64,000 nucleotides of DNA. It comes from Ceratotherium simum simum (lineage: Eukaryota > Chordata > Mammalia > Perissodactyla > Rhinocerotidae). Numbering within the stretch: position 1 is the first letter of the stretch; every line of letters starts with the position of its first letter. The translations under genes and the position numbers were made by a program. Where the stretch lies: the NCBI RefSeq assembly GCF_000283155.1, contig NW_004454156.1, positions 33,327,558 to 33,391,557 on the forward strand, written 5' to 3'. A model generated the notes under the pieces. It was given only the letters and a program-made list of their open reading frames with translations. It searched no databases and was not told the origin of the DNA. Positions 32,966-43,995 of this stretch are shown piece by piece.

Positions 32966-33384
32966 TCTCCTGCTGGAACAAACCAAAAGTAATTGGAGGT
33001 GGTGTTTATTAAGCATAGAAATAGAGAAAACGAGATATTAGCAAGAACCTGCATTTTAAAAGATGAATTTTTTAAAGGATCTAGTAGTTAAAGAAAATCC
33101 TTGGTCCTTTGTGTTCAGTGTTGCTGGGTAGAAAAGGAGCGTGGACACTGGGCATGTGGGGTCATGGACCATTGTTTACATCCCACCACTCCGGTCTTGG
33201 AAAAGTGGCCACCCCCCGCATCACTTGGCAAGAGAAGTGAGAGACCTATGCAATAACCCTCCATGCAGAGGTCTTCCCTGACCCCCACCCCTAGTCCAAA
33301 ATAGCGGCTCCATCCTGCAGGCTGCCCACCTGCTCTCCTCAGAGCGCTCTCCATGGCAGGCAGAGCGGACGTGACATAGGGGCC

Positions 33385-33580
33385 AAGGGCAGGCGTTCCA
33401 GGACCAGACAACCCGGGTTCCAATCCCAGCTGTTTCCTAGTGGCTGGGTGGCTGTGGGCTACTTACCTCCCTGAGCCTTGACACCCTCCTCCCTAACGTG
33501 GAGAAAATCACAGCACCTATCCCATAGGGTTGACACGAGGATTCCATGAGTTAAAAGATATAAAAACTGTAAATGGCACA
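33385..33580 (+). mobile_element. MIR SINE
   Basis: 'acccgggttccaatcccagc', 'cctatcccatagggttgaca' and 'cgaggattccatgagttaaa'. Confidence 0.85.
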
Positions 33581-33594
33581 AAGAGAGAGTTGGT

Positions 33595-33720
33595 CCTCCT
33601 GAGATTCTTATTTGCCACTTTCTGTCTTCCCCACCAGCAAGAAACTACCCCAGGGCAAGGACTTTATTTTGTTCCCCACTCAATCCTGAACACCTAGAAT
33701 AGTTCCTGGACCAATCAGAG
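33595..33720 (+). mobile_element. LINE-2 3' tail
   Basis: 'gccactttctgtcttcccca', 'gggcaaggactttattttgt' and 'tgaacacctagaatagttcc'. Confidence 0.7.
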
Positions 33721-33721
33721 G

Positions 33722-33850
33722 TCAATTTGTCGAATATTTGTTCAACACAAGCTCTGCCAGGCACAAAACATGGCGAAGGTAAAAGGATTCAGGAGGCGGC
33801 GGGTTTGAGGTCCCTACAAGGAAGAACTGTGAACGGATCGTCAACACGTG
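33722..33850 (-). mobile_element. LINE-2 3' tail, antisense
   Basis: 'gtcgaatatttgttcaacac' and 'gctctgccaggcacaaaaca' in a head-to-head boundary with the preceding sense copy. Confidence 0.6.
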
Positions 33851-33869
33851 AAGTGCAGAGATCTATGAC

Positions 33870-33990
33870 CCAAAAAGCCTAGGTTTTGGGGTCAGACAAA
33901 AATGGGTCTGAACCCTCGTGGGGCCACTGTCCTGGGAGGGGCTCTGAGCTGGCCTCCACCTCCAGGAGCTTCCTCACCTGAGCGATGGGA
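33870..33990 (+). mobile_element. MIR SINE 5' fragment
   Basis: 'ggttttggggtcagacaaaa', 'atgggtctgaaccctcgtgg' and 'gagcttcctcacctgagcga'. Confidence 0.55.
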
Positions 33991-35689
33991 CTTCTCATCC
34001 TGGGCTAGGGGCATAGGGAGGCGGAAGAGGTCACCTGCTGGTGCCCAGTAACTGTCAGTCCCCTCCCCCTCAGGGTCCCTGCAAAGCCCTCTGCCACCCT
34101 GCATCTCCCCCACCCTCCCTAGCGGGCAATGGTTGCCTGCACCAGCAGGGCCCCGTATTCATCTGCCAGACCTCGCCTCCGCTCCGCCATAGGAGAGATG
34201 CACTGTTTCCATTACACTCTTATCGGGAGGAAGGAGGGGGTTAAGCTCCTGTTTTTGTTTTTACAATGCAAAATTTGTCAACTTGGCACAGTTGACAGAC
34301 TGCCTCTGTGTCACCGCACTGGTTCCTTTAATTGCCTTCCCTGCGTGCGAGCATCTGTATGTGTGTGTGTGCATGTTCCCTGAGAAAGGCTTGTTTGCCT
34401 TCCTGGGCAGAAAGGGAGCTGATTCCAGAACATAGGCTTGTCCCCTGGAACGTCTGACCATGATCTCAACCTCTGAGAGACAATGTGAAGTGGGGGGAGG
34501 AGATCCCCTGGGAGTCAGGAATCTGGGCCTCTGGTCCACACTCTGCCCCTTACATTATGGGAATAGCAACAAAATCAATAATAATATCATGACAGATGCT
34601 AAAAAGGGGCTCTTTCCAGCTCAATTTCAATTTCAGTCCCCAAGACATTCCACATTTGAAGGTAAGTGCTAGGCCTCCTCACCAGGACATATAAAGGAGG
34701 TAACTGAACACCTGATTGGCAGTCCTTGGCTGACCACCCACTTCTGACCTATCGAACATTGGAGCAGCCTTGGGGGGTTGGGTATTGAGGGACTTTTATC
34801 TGGAGAGTTGTCAGGCTGCTGTGAGCTGACCCTTGCCCAAGATGATGGAATGGGGCTGAGGGTACTTCTTTCTCACCTCAAGCCCAGTGAGATGGGCTTC
34901 AAGAAGGCCAGTAGGAGACTTTCTGCTGTATTTGGGTGGTTTGACACCGTGGGCTGCTGTGTGACATGTGCCTGAAGCATCTAGAGGTGACAGGCTGCGG
35001 TTATTGGCCTGAGGCAGTGATGCAGGAAGAGGGAGATGCACTACGTTAGGATCTAGCTACACAGCCACGAGGTGTGGGCAAAGCTGGACAGATGTGGGCC
35101 ACGGGGAAAGAGTCAGCCTGGAGCCTACCCAAGGTGACCTCAAGAGCAGGATGGACCACCGGATCCCCAGGTGCAGAGGAAGGAATCCAGGTGGCAGTAG
35201 GTCATTTTGTGACCCTGAGGGGAGCTGAGACAAACTAAAGACAGAAGTGTGACGAGACAGAAGGAACCTGAGTGTCCGATGAGCTCACTGAGCCACGGAA
35301 GGAACCAACCTTGGCCACTTCCACCTCGAGACTTCTTATTATGTAAGGCACCACATTTTCCTCATTGCTGAAGCCTTTTGAGTTTTCTGTCTCCGGAATC
35401 CAAGCCAAGATGAGTAGTTTGCCCTAAAGTATGCAACTAGCAAGGGGGAGAGTTAAAGCTTGCTGACTGATCTGTGAGTCCAGTGCTTGTCACGAGCCCC
35501 TGTGCTGAGACATTCGTGCAAAGAGTGCCGTGTGAGCTCAAGTCACAGACGTGTCAGCCAAGTCACACATGAGACAGGGGCAGCAAGGGAAACTGAGGAA
35601 ACAGGGGTCAAGAGGCTTAAAGACAGCAGAAGTAGCAGCTCCAAGCACACGTCAAGGTATAGTAAGTCCCAATAAAAGCGTATTCTAGG
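33991..35689. other. Mostly unassigned sequence
   Basis: About 1.7 kb without a gene or named repeat. A short perfect inverted repeat at 34277-34296 is listed separately. A TG run lies at about 34359-34373. Frames up to 92 codons show no domain. Confidence 0.4.
34277..34296. promoter_or_regulatory. Short perfect dyad GTCAACT-n6-AGTTGAC
   Basis: Seven-base arms at 34277-34283 and 34290-34296 are exact complements around TGGCAC. The right arm reads into TTGACAGAC, a TALE (MEIS/PBX)-like core. A dyad of this length can arise by chance in 64 kb. Confidence 0.3.
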
Positions 35690-35992
35690 AAACTGACGTA
35701 GACCAGAGGGGACTAGGGAGATGTGACAACTAAATGCAATGTGGTAGCCTGGATTGATCCTAGAACAGAAAGAGGACACTGGTGGAAAGTCAGTGAACTC
35801 CAAATAAAGTCTGGAGTTTGGTTAATAGCAATGGGCCAATGTCAGTTTCTTGGTTTTGATAAATACATCATGGCCACGTAAGACGTTGACAATGGGAGGA
35901 ACTGGGATACATGGGAACTCTGTACCATCTTTCCCACTTTTCTGTAAATCTAAAATTATTCTAAAATAAAAGTTTATTTTTAAAAAGTTTAG
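35690..35992 (+). mobile_element. LINE-1 (old L1M) 3' UTR and tail
   Basis: 'aactaaatgcaatgtggtag', 'ccaaataaagtctggagttt', 'catcatggccacgtaagacg' and 'tgtaaatctaaaattattct' end in 'aaataaaagtttattttt'. This is the classic 3' terminus of ancient mammalian L1s. Confidence 0.88.
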
Positions 35993-36059
35993 TGAATGAA
36001 TGATGAAGCTGTAAGAAGCCTAGGTCCAGGGAAGAATGTAATACCCATCATTCATTAGA

Positions 36060-36280
36060 GTGACTTAAATGACTCTATACCAACAACTGGGCCATCACGC
36101 ATCTTTTTCAGTCCTCTCAACAGCCCTGGGAGGTGTATCACACAGTGCTTGGCACACAGTAGGTTCTCAGTAAATACCCGTTGACCGAGTGAATTAATCC
36201 TCTCTGCGCATAAGGAACCCGAAGCTTACAGAGGCCAAGCCCCTGCACCCGAGTTTATTTGACTCCAAGGTCCAAGCTCC
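36060..36280 (-). mobile_element. Antisense MIR split by an L2-like tail
   Basis: MIR complement 'cctctcaacagccctgggag' (left) and 'gcataaggaacccgaagctt' (right) flank a sense stretch 'cagtgcttggcacacagtag' to 'aaatacccgttgaccgagtg' at about 36140-36197. The stretch reads like an L2 or MIR tail. Confidence 0.55.
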
Positions 36281-36429
36281 TGGGACTCCACCCCCCCCAC
36301 CTCCTTTAGGGTTAGAGCCATGTAGGAGCCTGGGAGACCCTCAGGCTTCTCTCTACCACTGCTCCAGGCTCCAGCAGCCCAACTTCACGGTTTATGCTTG
36401 GAAAACCTAAAAGCGAGGAGCTACAGCCT

Positions 36430-36600
36430 CTCCATGCCCCTGAAGTCAGCACCATAAATCTCAATTCTAAAATCTAATAATATTTGCTTTTGCTTTTATG
36501 GCATCATTATTATAGAGCAGTCTGCTCGGGCCCAAGGTGGCTATAGAAAATCATTTCATTTGATGGACTCGTTCGGCCCACCCCACGCTGTGATCTGGCC
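36430..36600. promoter_or_regulatory. Candidate conserved regulatory block, AT-rich
   Basis: 'cttttatggcatcattatta' and 'aaaatcatttcatttgatgg' contain several homeodomain- and TALE-like cores (TTTATGG resembles a CDX/HOX site). No repeat pattern is visible. The block stands between GC-richer sequence. Confidence 0.3.
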
Positions 36601-37027
36601 TCCCCTAATGGAGGGACAGCAAAAGCCACAGGAGGGATGAGCTGGCCAAGATGACTCAGGATGGCGTGGGGGGGGCTCCCAACTAATAGTGGTCAGGAGT
36701 TTGGGGGGTAACGTTTTCTGCAGATCGTAAATACTTCCTGAGGGTTTCTATCGCTCCAGTGTTTAGGGACCCGCCTGTCTTGGTGGCAAGAATTCTAACA
36801 GAACTCAAAGGAAATGGGAGAGAGAGGGTGGAAAAGTGAAACTGGCTAATCCTACCCCCTTCACCTACTCCTCCCTTACACCTGCCAATCTCAAACATGA
36901 AAATCCTATCCATCCTTCAGATTCCACCCCCTACACACACACAGACACACATTCCCAGTGGCAATGAATCTCTCACTCCTCTAAGTGTCCTGTACTTCTA
37001 TTACAGCACTTCTTAGAGTCAACCTGG

Positions 37028-37180
37028 ATTGGAGAATTCATTCATCCATCCATTCATTCATTCACTCAACGAATATTTATAGAGCACATACTATGTGCTA
37101 TGTTCTGAAGATATAATATTGACCAAAACAGACATGAACCCTATCCTCATGGAGCCAGTAGTCTAGTTGCTTACATGTGA
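37028..37180 (-). mobile_element. LINE-2 3' tail, antisense, well preserved
   Basis: 'ccattcattcattcactcaa', 'cgaatatttatagagcacat', 'gaccaaaacagacatgaacc' and 'tcctcatggagccagtagtc'. Confidence 0.92.
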
Positions 37181-37184
37181 GTCT

Positions 37185-37320
37185 GTCCCCACCCCCATGA
37201 TTGTGGGTTTCTGGTAGTAGGGACCTCTGTCTTCTTTGTCTCTGATCCCCAGTGCTTAGCACAACCCCTGGCATTTGTTAGGAGCATAATCCATGCTTGC
37301 TGAATGGATGATCCAATCCA
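37185..37320 (+). mobile_element. LINE-2 3' tail
   Basis: 'cagtgcttagcacaacccct', 'ggcatttgttaggagcataa' and 'tgcttgctgaatggatgatc'. Confidence 0.72.
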
Positions 37321-37344
37321 TGAATCAATCAACACACACTAAAA

Positions 37345-38150
37345 ACCAGCCTGTTTCTCTCTCACTTAAAACCCTCAAGTGTCCCCCATTGTCTACGACA
37401 GGGCCAGGAAACTATAGCCCAGGGGCCAAGTCCAGCCCATCACTTGTTTTTGTAAATAAAGTTTTATTGGAACACAGGCACACTCATTTGTCTCTGTACT
37501 GTCAATCGCTGCTTTCACACTACACCAGCAGTACTGAGGAGTGGAGACAGAGACTGCAGGACTCATAAAGCCAAAAATACTTACTATCTGCTCCCTTACA
37601 AAAGGTATTTGCTGACCCCTGGTCTACAGGATAAAGCCCAAACTTCTTAGAGTGGCGTCTGGGCCCTGTTGAGCGCACATCTCTCCACTCCGTTCTGTGT
37701 TCTGCCCACATCAAACTGCCCGCAGTCCCCTGATGGATCCAGCCCCCTAGGGCCTTGGGGGCTCTCCACCTGCTCTTTGCTCTGATCAAAACAGTCTCCA
37801 TTCCAAACTTTTCCAGCCAGCTGACTCCAAGACACACAGAGAATCCGCTCAAGCATCTCCTTCAGGTTGTCTGCCTCATCTTCCTCCCCTCCCCTGCCCC
37901 TTGACCAAATTCAAGGGTTCCCCGAGTCTCCCAACACATCCGTATTTTTTCTATTATGACTATTATCACCCCAAACTGGAATTATCTCTCTACTAGTTTT
38001 TCTCCCCACTTCTGGTTGAAGCTTCTTGCAGGCAAGGACTTGTCATGCATGTGAGGGTTCTGGTGGTGTCTGTTTTATTGGTGTCTTCCAGCAGCTAAGC
38101 CACAACTTGGCTCAGGGAAAGTTCTCAGTAGATGAATTGAATAGAACTGT
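37345..38150 (+). mobile_element. LINE-2 3' region, interrupted by a hAT element
   Basis: The left part (37345-37398) reads 'cttaaaaccctcaagtgtcc' and 'cccattgtctac'. After the hAT insertion the right part (from 37622) resumes with 'aggataaagcccaaacttct', 'gagtggcgtctgggccctgt' and 'tccccacttctggttgaagc'. Joined across the insertion these reproduce the L2 order, so the L2 was there first. Confidence 0.85.
37399..37621 (+). mobile_element. Non-autonomous hAT element, short form, nested in L2
   Basis: Starts 'cagggccaggaaactatagc' and ends 'ggtatttgctgacccctg', inverted termini of each other. The interior 'gtaaataaagttttattgga' shows direct joining of the two ends compared with the longer copies at 21386 and 46077. 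Flanks GTCTACGA (37391-37398) and GTCTACAG (37622-37629) match at 6 of 8 bases. Confidence 0.9.
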
Positions 38151-39725
38151 GTGCCTCTCCATCACTTTTCTCATTTTGTGTTCCCACCACCTCCCAGTGT
38201 CCAGCCTCCCGCTGGCTCAGAGAGAACAGCAGCATAGAGCTCAAGGAGAAAATTTCAGTCATATAAACTGGGGATGATCCGGAGTCTGGTACCTGTGCGT
38301 GGGAGTGAAGGGCAGTGGGGAGCCTGCCTGTTGTCATAACACAGTGGAGGGCAGGAAGGGGCAAGGGAAAACACCCAGAGTGACCCTAAAATCAGGTTCC
38401 AATCGGCTGCCTCACTGGAATACCAGCTGGGGGTGCCTTCAATGGCAGCTCAGAGCTAGAGGTGCTGACAGGGTCTGGCTAAAGTTGGGGAGAAGTGAAC
38501 TTGACCAAGCCCACTGGTTGGCACAGTGGGCCACTTAGGTTGCTTAAGTGCTTTCTGCCTCCAGAGTGGCTTTACCTGGAAAGCAAGGCTGTGGGATGTG
38601 GCAATGGGAATAGGAAGGGTGGTCAGCGGGCCTGGATGCTGGACACTGCAGAAGAAAAGGGCAGATGGGCAGGGGAGGAAGACTAGCAATCCAGCCCATA
38701 GCATCAACTCAGCCTGTGGTTTCGTGTTACCATATCATAATAACAACCACTCGGTACAGGTGTAGAGCAACCTCCTCCTTATTCACGTTGCTGCCCACCT
38801 GTTCCTCCCACCCTCCACCACCACCTTCCCACCCCTACACCCCTGCTCACCACAGTCCTGACCTCTGTGGCTTCAAAAAGCAAGAGCAAGACTAACCCCA
38901 GGCAACTGGGGAGGAAGTAACTTCAGAGGTTTGCAAGAAGTGGAGGCTACCGGTTAGACTAACCTGGAGTCACCCGAGGCTGCCATTAGGGCGGTCACGC
39001 CCTGTCTGAAGTCCCCGAGAGCTAAAAGCCCAGAAGGCCTCTGCCTGTAAACCATCTGGTGCTGACTCTTCTTGGATTCTCTCCCTCCTACAGCTCAAAT
39101 TTTCTTCCCCGCTCAACGAGTTAGGAGGCTTTTAGTTTCGACCTTTTGACTTATGTTTTGGATCCAAACGACCTTGACTGATAATGACCATGTGAACTTG
39201 GAATGGGCCCTTCTGCTCCTGGTACGGGACTGCCCTCTGGATAGCAGGGGCCTTTTGGGGTCCTGAAATAAATGCATATGAGACAGATGTCCTGGCTTAT
39301 GGATCTTAGGAGATTTGTTAATATCTTAAAGCTTATTGGCATGATGGAAGCAAGGCTACGGATGTTTCTCGGTGAACCAAAGTGGACCAAAGTTTATACG
39401 TCATTTAAAACCGTCTCTCTTTGTAACATTTCACTCCTCATGCAATTACAGCCCCTGCCCCAACCTGCATCCCTGAAACAAGCTCCATCCTGTAAGTGAT
39501 GAGGGGCATCAGGTAGGAGTGACCTTCACTCCAAGGCATCCTTTCAAGGTTCCTATTCTTTGGGGGAATTCTCAGCCTATTACGCTGCCACTGGGAGCTC
39601 TGAAGAGTTCCCACATGGAAACTTTCAGTGAACTTCTTGACACAGAGGAGATTGCTTGGGACCCTCCAGGCCCACCCCCAATGGATCAGGTGGATCTCTG
39701 GATCACACGATTTCTGAGCACCGCC
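38151..39725. other. Unassigned sequence
   Basis: About 1.6 kb with no gene or named repeat. Frames of 60-100 codons overlap on both strands with no domain. The AT-richer part at 39120-39430 could be conserved non-coding DNA, but no strong site cluster was seen. Confidence 0.4.
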
Positions 39726-39728
39726 TAG

Positions 39729-39895
39729 GACAGTGTTTCTCAATATATGGTCTCCAGGTCAGCTGCAACCGGATCTCCTGTGTTCTTACCAAAAATGCTT
39801 GAACTGCCTCAAAACCCACAGAATGGAGATCTGGGATGGTGTTGACCATCTGTACTTTATGTGTTCCCAGATGAGTCACAGAACCATGGAGAACC
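39729..39895 (+). mobile_element. MER20-like hAT-Charlie fragment
   Basis: Starts 'gacagtgtttctcaatatat', then 'ggtctccaggtcagctgcaa' and 'atctcctgtgttcttaccaa', in the order of MER20. The right terminus is not recognisable. Confidence 0.6.
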
Positions 39896-40019
39896 AAGAA
39901 AAGACAACACCTAAAGATAAATGGAAATGCATGTTCACCCTGGAGAATATAGGGATGGAAATGCCAACCAAAGCCGGTTTGGCCCTCAATATCCACCACT
40001 TAAACAAGGCACCCTGAAC

Positions 40020-41115
40020 CTGGCCCCTCTCACCATCAACTCGCTAGCACCCTCGATGAAGCCCCCATGGGCTCCCGCCTGCAGGAGCTGCACTGGCCAC
40101 CTGACTGCCCCCTGCTTTGTCCCTCACTCACTACGATCTCCTCTCCACAGAGCAGCCAGAGCATCTGTTTTGTAAAATAAATTAGATCGTGTCACTTGCC
40201 TGTTCTCTACCCTCCAGTGGCCTCCCAGCACACCTGGAGCCCCATCCCACGTCCTTACTGTGGTCCCCCGGGCCGCACATGACCTGGTCTCCATCCACTT
40301 TCCAAAAGGGTCTCGGTCCACGCTCCCCTCGCCTCTGTGCTCCAGGCACACTGGCCCCCTGCTGTCCCGTGATCCCGGGGGCCACATGCTGACCTCGAGC
40401 ACTTAGCATTTCCTGGTCCCTCTGCCTGGAAGCTCTTCCCTCTAATACCCGCTCAGTTCACTCCGTCACTTCCTTCAGCTCAAATGTCACCTCCTCCACA
40501 AGGCCTTCTCTGTCCACCCCATCTACAATAGCACCTCCATCACTCTCTATCCCTCTATCTTATTTGACATGTCCCCTCAGTGCCTGATGTGACATTACAC
40601 ATTTATTTGTTTATCATTTATTGTCGCTCTTCTCCGCTAGAATAGAATCGTCATGAGAACAGTGCATCAGTCGGGTAAGCTAGGTTCTGCTGCAGAAACA
40701 ATGAACCATGAAAGCTCAGAGGCTTAGAGGCACAAGGGTTTATTTCTCACACCCTGTCCAATATGGGTCAGCTGAGGGTTCGGCTCCCATGTTACCGTCG
40801 TCCCCACTCCATCGTCCTAGGCTGATGGAGAGCCACTATCTGAAGTATTGCAGGTGCCATGCCAGATCGAAAAGAGAATGTGGCAAAGCAGGGACTAGTT
40901 GGTACACATAAGTCCATGCAGGTTTCATTGGCAAAGCCTGAATTCAACGGGATGGGGAAGGATAATCCTCTCCAGGAAGGGAAGTGGAGTTTGGTGAACA
41001 GTAACCAATCTGCCAGAGGCTAGGAACTTTGTTTGTTTCTCTATTTCTGGTGCCTAAGATAGTGCCCAGCTTGATTAAGTGCTCAATTAATATTTGTAGG
41101 ATGGATAGAAGGATG
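40020..41115 (+). mobile_element. LINE-2 3' region, interrupted by another repeat
   Basis: The left part (to about 40661) shows 'cagccagagcatctgttttg', 'tggtccctctgcctggaagc', 'aaatgtcacctcctccacaa' and 'tagaatagaatcgtcatgag'. The tail resumes at about 41021 with 'ggaactttgtttgtttctct' and 'aagtgctcaattaatatttg'. The two halves join into one L2 in the expected order. Confidence 0.88.
40662..41020 (-). mobile_element. LTR-like repeat nested in L2
   Basis: 'aaggttctgctgcagaaac'-like head (40680 region), 'cacaagggtttatttctcac' and 'caggaagggaagtggagttt' match the family at 12764-13200. It sits exactly in the break of the surrounding L2. The flanks AGAAC and AGGAAC may be a decayed short TSD. 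Confidence 0.55.
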
Positions 41116-41241
41116 GATCCCAAGGCTGGATGGCAGCTTGACTTAATTCTAAAGCCTTCTGAGCTGGGGCTGATGCTGTCCCGGGTGAGACATGCTCAGT
41201 GCTATCTGACACATCCACAGACGCCGCTATGGGGGCTGGAA

Positions 41242-41252
41242 AAGATGGCGGC
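41242..41252 (+). promoter_or_regulatory. Perfect YY1-type site (AAGATGGCGGC)
   Basis: The site lies in CpG-containing sequence around 41220-41280. YY1 sites of this form mark some promoters and retroelement starts, but no TSS, CpG island or gene is attached here, so function is unproven. Confidence 0.35.
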
Positions 41253-41569
41253 ACAGCTGACGCAGCCTTAGGCGCCTGGAGCCAGAGGAAGGTAGAAACC
41301 ACTGCTTCAGACTCCCTCCCAATGACGGAGCCCTCCTCTTCTCCCCACAGAATCCCTTTGGGCAGTGGGAACGGGGTTCTGGGCTTTGGCAGGCAGATCC
41401 CGGGGTGCAGACCCACAGCAGGCACACTCAGGGGCCCCGAGTTCGGAGCTCGGATGCCCAGGCCAGGTTGGTTGGGAAACCTGAATCACAAGGCAGCTGG
41501 GGGGTCAGGACATCAGAACTTGGAAAACGTAAAAGCAGCCGAAAAAGGGCTTCTCCAGGGAGCAGACAA

Positions 41570-41685
41570 TGATTCTGAGACCCAGAGAGGGGCAGCGACT
41601 TACCCCAGGTCACACAGCTAGCAAATGACAGAGCCAGGATTTGAACCCAGGACTGCCCTCGCCTAGCCCAGTGCGAACAGCGTGC
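41570..41685 (-). mobile_element. MIR SINE, antisense
   Basis: 'gagacccagagaggggcagc', 'taccccaggtcacacagcta' and 'ggatttgaacccaggactgc'. Confidence 0.9.
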
Positions 41686-41719
41686 TGGGAACAGCAATGA
41701 CGATGACAACAGTAACAAC

Positions 41720-41955
41720 AGCTAACCCTTCCTGGAATCTGAACAGGTGCCAGGCACTATCGTAAGCACTTTTCGTGAATTTTCCCACACAACCCCCAGA
41801 AGAACCCTGTGAGGTAGGTATTGTTGTTCATTCCCATTCTATAGATGAGGAAATTGAGGCCCAAAAGCTTAAGGAATTGATCCAAAATCACACAGCAACT
41901 AAGCGGCAGAGCTAGGATTTGAGCCCAGGCCTCTCTGACTCCAGACTCCATGTAC
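41720..41955 (-). mobile_element. MIR SINE, antisense, nearly full length
   Basis: 'ggtgccaggcactatcgtaa', 'agaaccctgtgaggtaggta', 'tagatgaggaaattgaggcc' and 'ggatttgagcccaggcctct'. Confidence 0.95.
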
Positions 41956-42194
41956 TTAATTGACAGTATACTAAAACTATATTATATTAGCGACCAGCCC
42001 ACTACAGGTCCAGCAGGAGAAACTGGAGTGAGCCAAAATTAGAGTTGGAGATCCAGGCCTGGGGAACCAGAATATCTGGATCCAGGGAGCAAGGACAGAA
42101 ACCTGGACCAAGGGTCGGAACAGGGCCAGCGACAGGGCCAGGGGACTGAGGGCTAGGAGGAGAGGGCTCCAGGTGGAGAACCAAAATACCAGCA

Positions 42195-42420
42195 ATGGTG
42201 TTCATGGAGCGCTCTCTCTGTGCCAGGCCGTCCAGACTCTCACCGTGTACTAACTCATTCCATCCTCACTGAAGCCCTGTGAGGTGGGGACAGTGTTACT
42301 CCATTTAATGAGGAAACTAAGACACAGAGAGGTTAACCAGCCTGCCCAAGGTCACACAGCAAGTCAGTGGGGAGCCAGGATTTGAATTTGTGTCTGGCTC
42401 CACTTTTCACCACTGCATTG
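42195..42420 (-). mobile_element. MIR SINE, antisense, nearly full length
   Basis: 'ctaactcattccatcctcac', 'gaagccctgtgaggtgggga', 'gacacagagaggttaaccag' and 'caaggtcacacagcaagtca'. It is the third antisense MIR in 850 bases. Confidence 0.95.
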
Positions 42421-43394
42421 CAGGGATCAGTGATGGCCTGGGCACAGAGAGGGATGGACACAGAGCTCTGGCTGGCCACCAGTGCCCTGCTCAGACACAT
42501 CTAGGGACAACACTGTTCCGCTTCATTAGGTAGCCCTGTCCTCCAGGAAGTGGGCTAGTGCTTGGAAGGTTCTGGCTTATCTTGGGCTGAAACCCGCCTG
42601 TCATGGTAAGTTCCCCTCACTGGTCCTAGCTCTGGCCCGTGTGGCCACAGTGATCAAGAGCACACGTCCTCTTCTCCGTTTTCAGCACCCCTCCCATCCT
42701 TGGTGAGGACCCCAGCCCCTCACCTTCATGTCCCCATCCTCCGGATGAAGGCTGCAGTGTCAGCATCCCTTCAAATCCAGCCGGCCCTGGTTCCCCGGAT
42801 ACTACTTCCCAGCACACAGGGTCTCAAAAGAGACACCCAGGCTGGTCAGCATCATCTAAACGCACACCCTGATTTTGCACAGAACCACTGCAGGGTTTCC
42901 ATTAGGTCAGGAAATTAGGCTACAGCTTCTTTTCTCAGCTCCTCCAAAGAATGCCCCTGGGCACGTGCTGTCTTGCTCTTTCCAGGCCTCATAAAAGTAG
43001 TATTTACACAGGTGCAAGGGAGGCGCTGCCCAGCTGAGCATCCCCTCCCAGCCGCAGGCGTCCGGGCTCCAGACCTGGCGCCTCTGTTCCCACGGAGCTC
43101 TTCTGGTGGCAGTTCTGTCCCCACAACTTCATCCCAAGGCTCCACAACCCTTCTCTTCAGAATCTTTGCTTAGATATCCCCAGGAGGGGACTGGAACAGA
43201 GCAGCGATGATCGGAGTGAGTTTGCAGGACAGGTGTAGCTGATGGGGGATGAGGGGAGAGAGGGAGCAGGTTCCATGGTCAAGGAAGATTGAGAAACCCT
43301 GGGTAAGACAAAGCAACACCGGTTTCTCTGCTGTCAGACTCCTCGGGGCCTTGTGTGTGCTCTAGCGCATTAGAAATCTACTTAAAGGCCATCA
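42421..43394. other. Unassigned sequence
   Basis: No gene or repeat recognised. Locally CpG-containing at 43010-43090 but not dense enough to call an island. Confidence 0.4.
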
Positions 43395-43775
43395 TCTGAG
43401 TCAATAAATATTTATTGAGCGTCTATTGTGAGCCAAGAATTATTTAGGCACTAGGAATACACCAGTCAATAAGATAAGCCAAAAAAAATTCTTTGTTGGA
43501 GACAGACAAGAAACAAGAAACAGAGGAAATAAGTAACGTAATTAGGGTACTAGACGATGCATGTATTATAGACTTTTTTTTAAAAGCAAGATAAGAGGGA
43601 TTACGAAGGCCTTGGAGGAGGGGCAGGGTTGCCGTTTTAAATAAGGTGGTTGGAATATGTCTCATCGAGAAGGTGGCATTTGAGCAAAGACGTGAAAGAC
43701 GTGGGATGAGTTGGCCAGGCAGATATCTAAGGGACCAAACAGCCAAGGAGCGTACCTGGAGTGATGGGGGAGCAG
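43395..43775 (-). mobile_element. LINE-2 3' end, antisense
   Basis: 'aataaatatttattgagcgt', 'gaatacaccagtcaataaga', 'gagaaggtggcatttgagca' and 'aagacgtgaaagacgtggga' run from tail into ORF2. Confidence 0.92.
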
Positions 43776-43794
43776 GAAAAATACACACTAGAGG

Positions 43795-43995
43795 CTCGGC
43801 ACTATTGGCAATCGGGGCTGGATAATTCTCTATCGTGGCGGCTGGCCCGTGCATTGTAGGATGTTGAGCAGCGTCCCTGGCCTCCACTCGCTAGCTGCCG
43901 GTAGCACCTCTTCACCCAGCTGTGACAAACAAAAATGTCTCCAGACATTGCAAATGTCCCCTAGGGGCAAAATCACCCCCATTAGAACCAAGGCA
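43795..43995 (+). mobile_element. hAT-type non-autonomous DNA transposon
   Basis: 'ctcggcactattggcaatcg', 'gcccgtgcattgtaggatgt', 'agcagcgtccctggcctcca' and 'atgtctccagacattgcaaa' follow a common mammalian hAT consensus almost end to end. The termini are frayed. The subfamily was not assigned. Confidence 0.82.

Noticed and set aside
37031..37066. Regular CATT repeats as a CRISPR-like or satellite array
   Set aside because: It is the simple-repeat tail of an antisense L2; no spacer structure exists.
41199..41621. 140-codon plus-strand frame near a YY1 site
   Set aside because: Its end lies in an antisense MIR and no domain is visible; GC-rich composition explains the open length.
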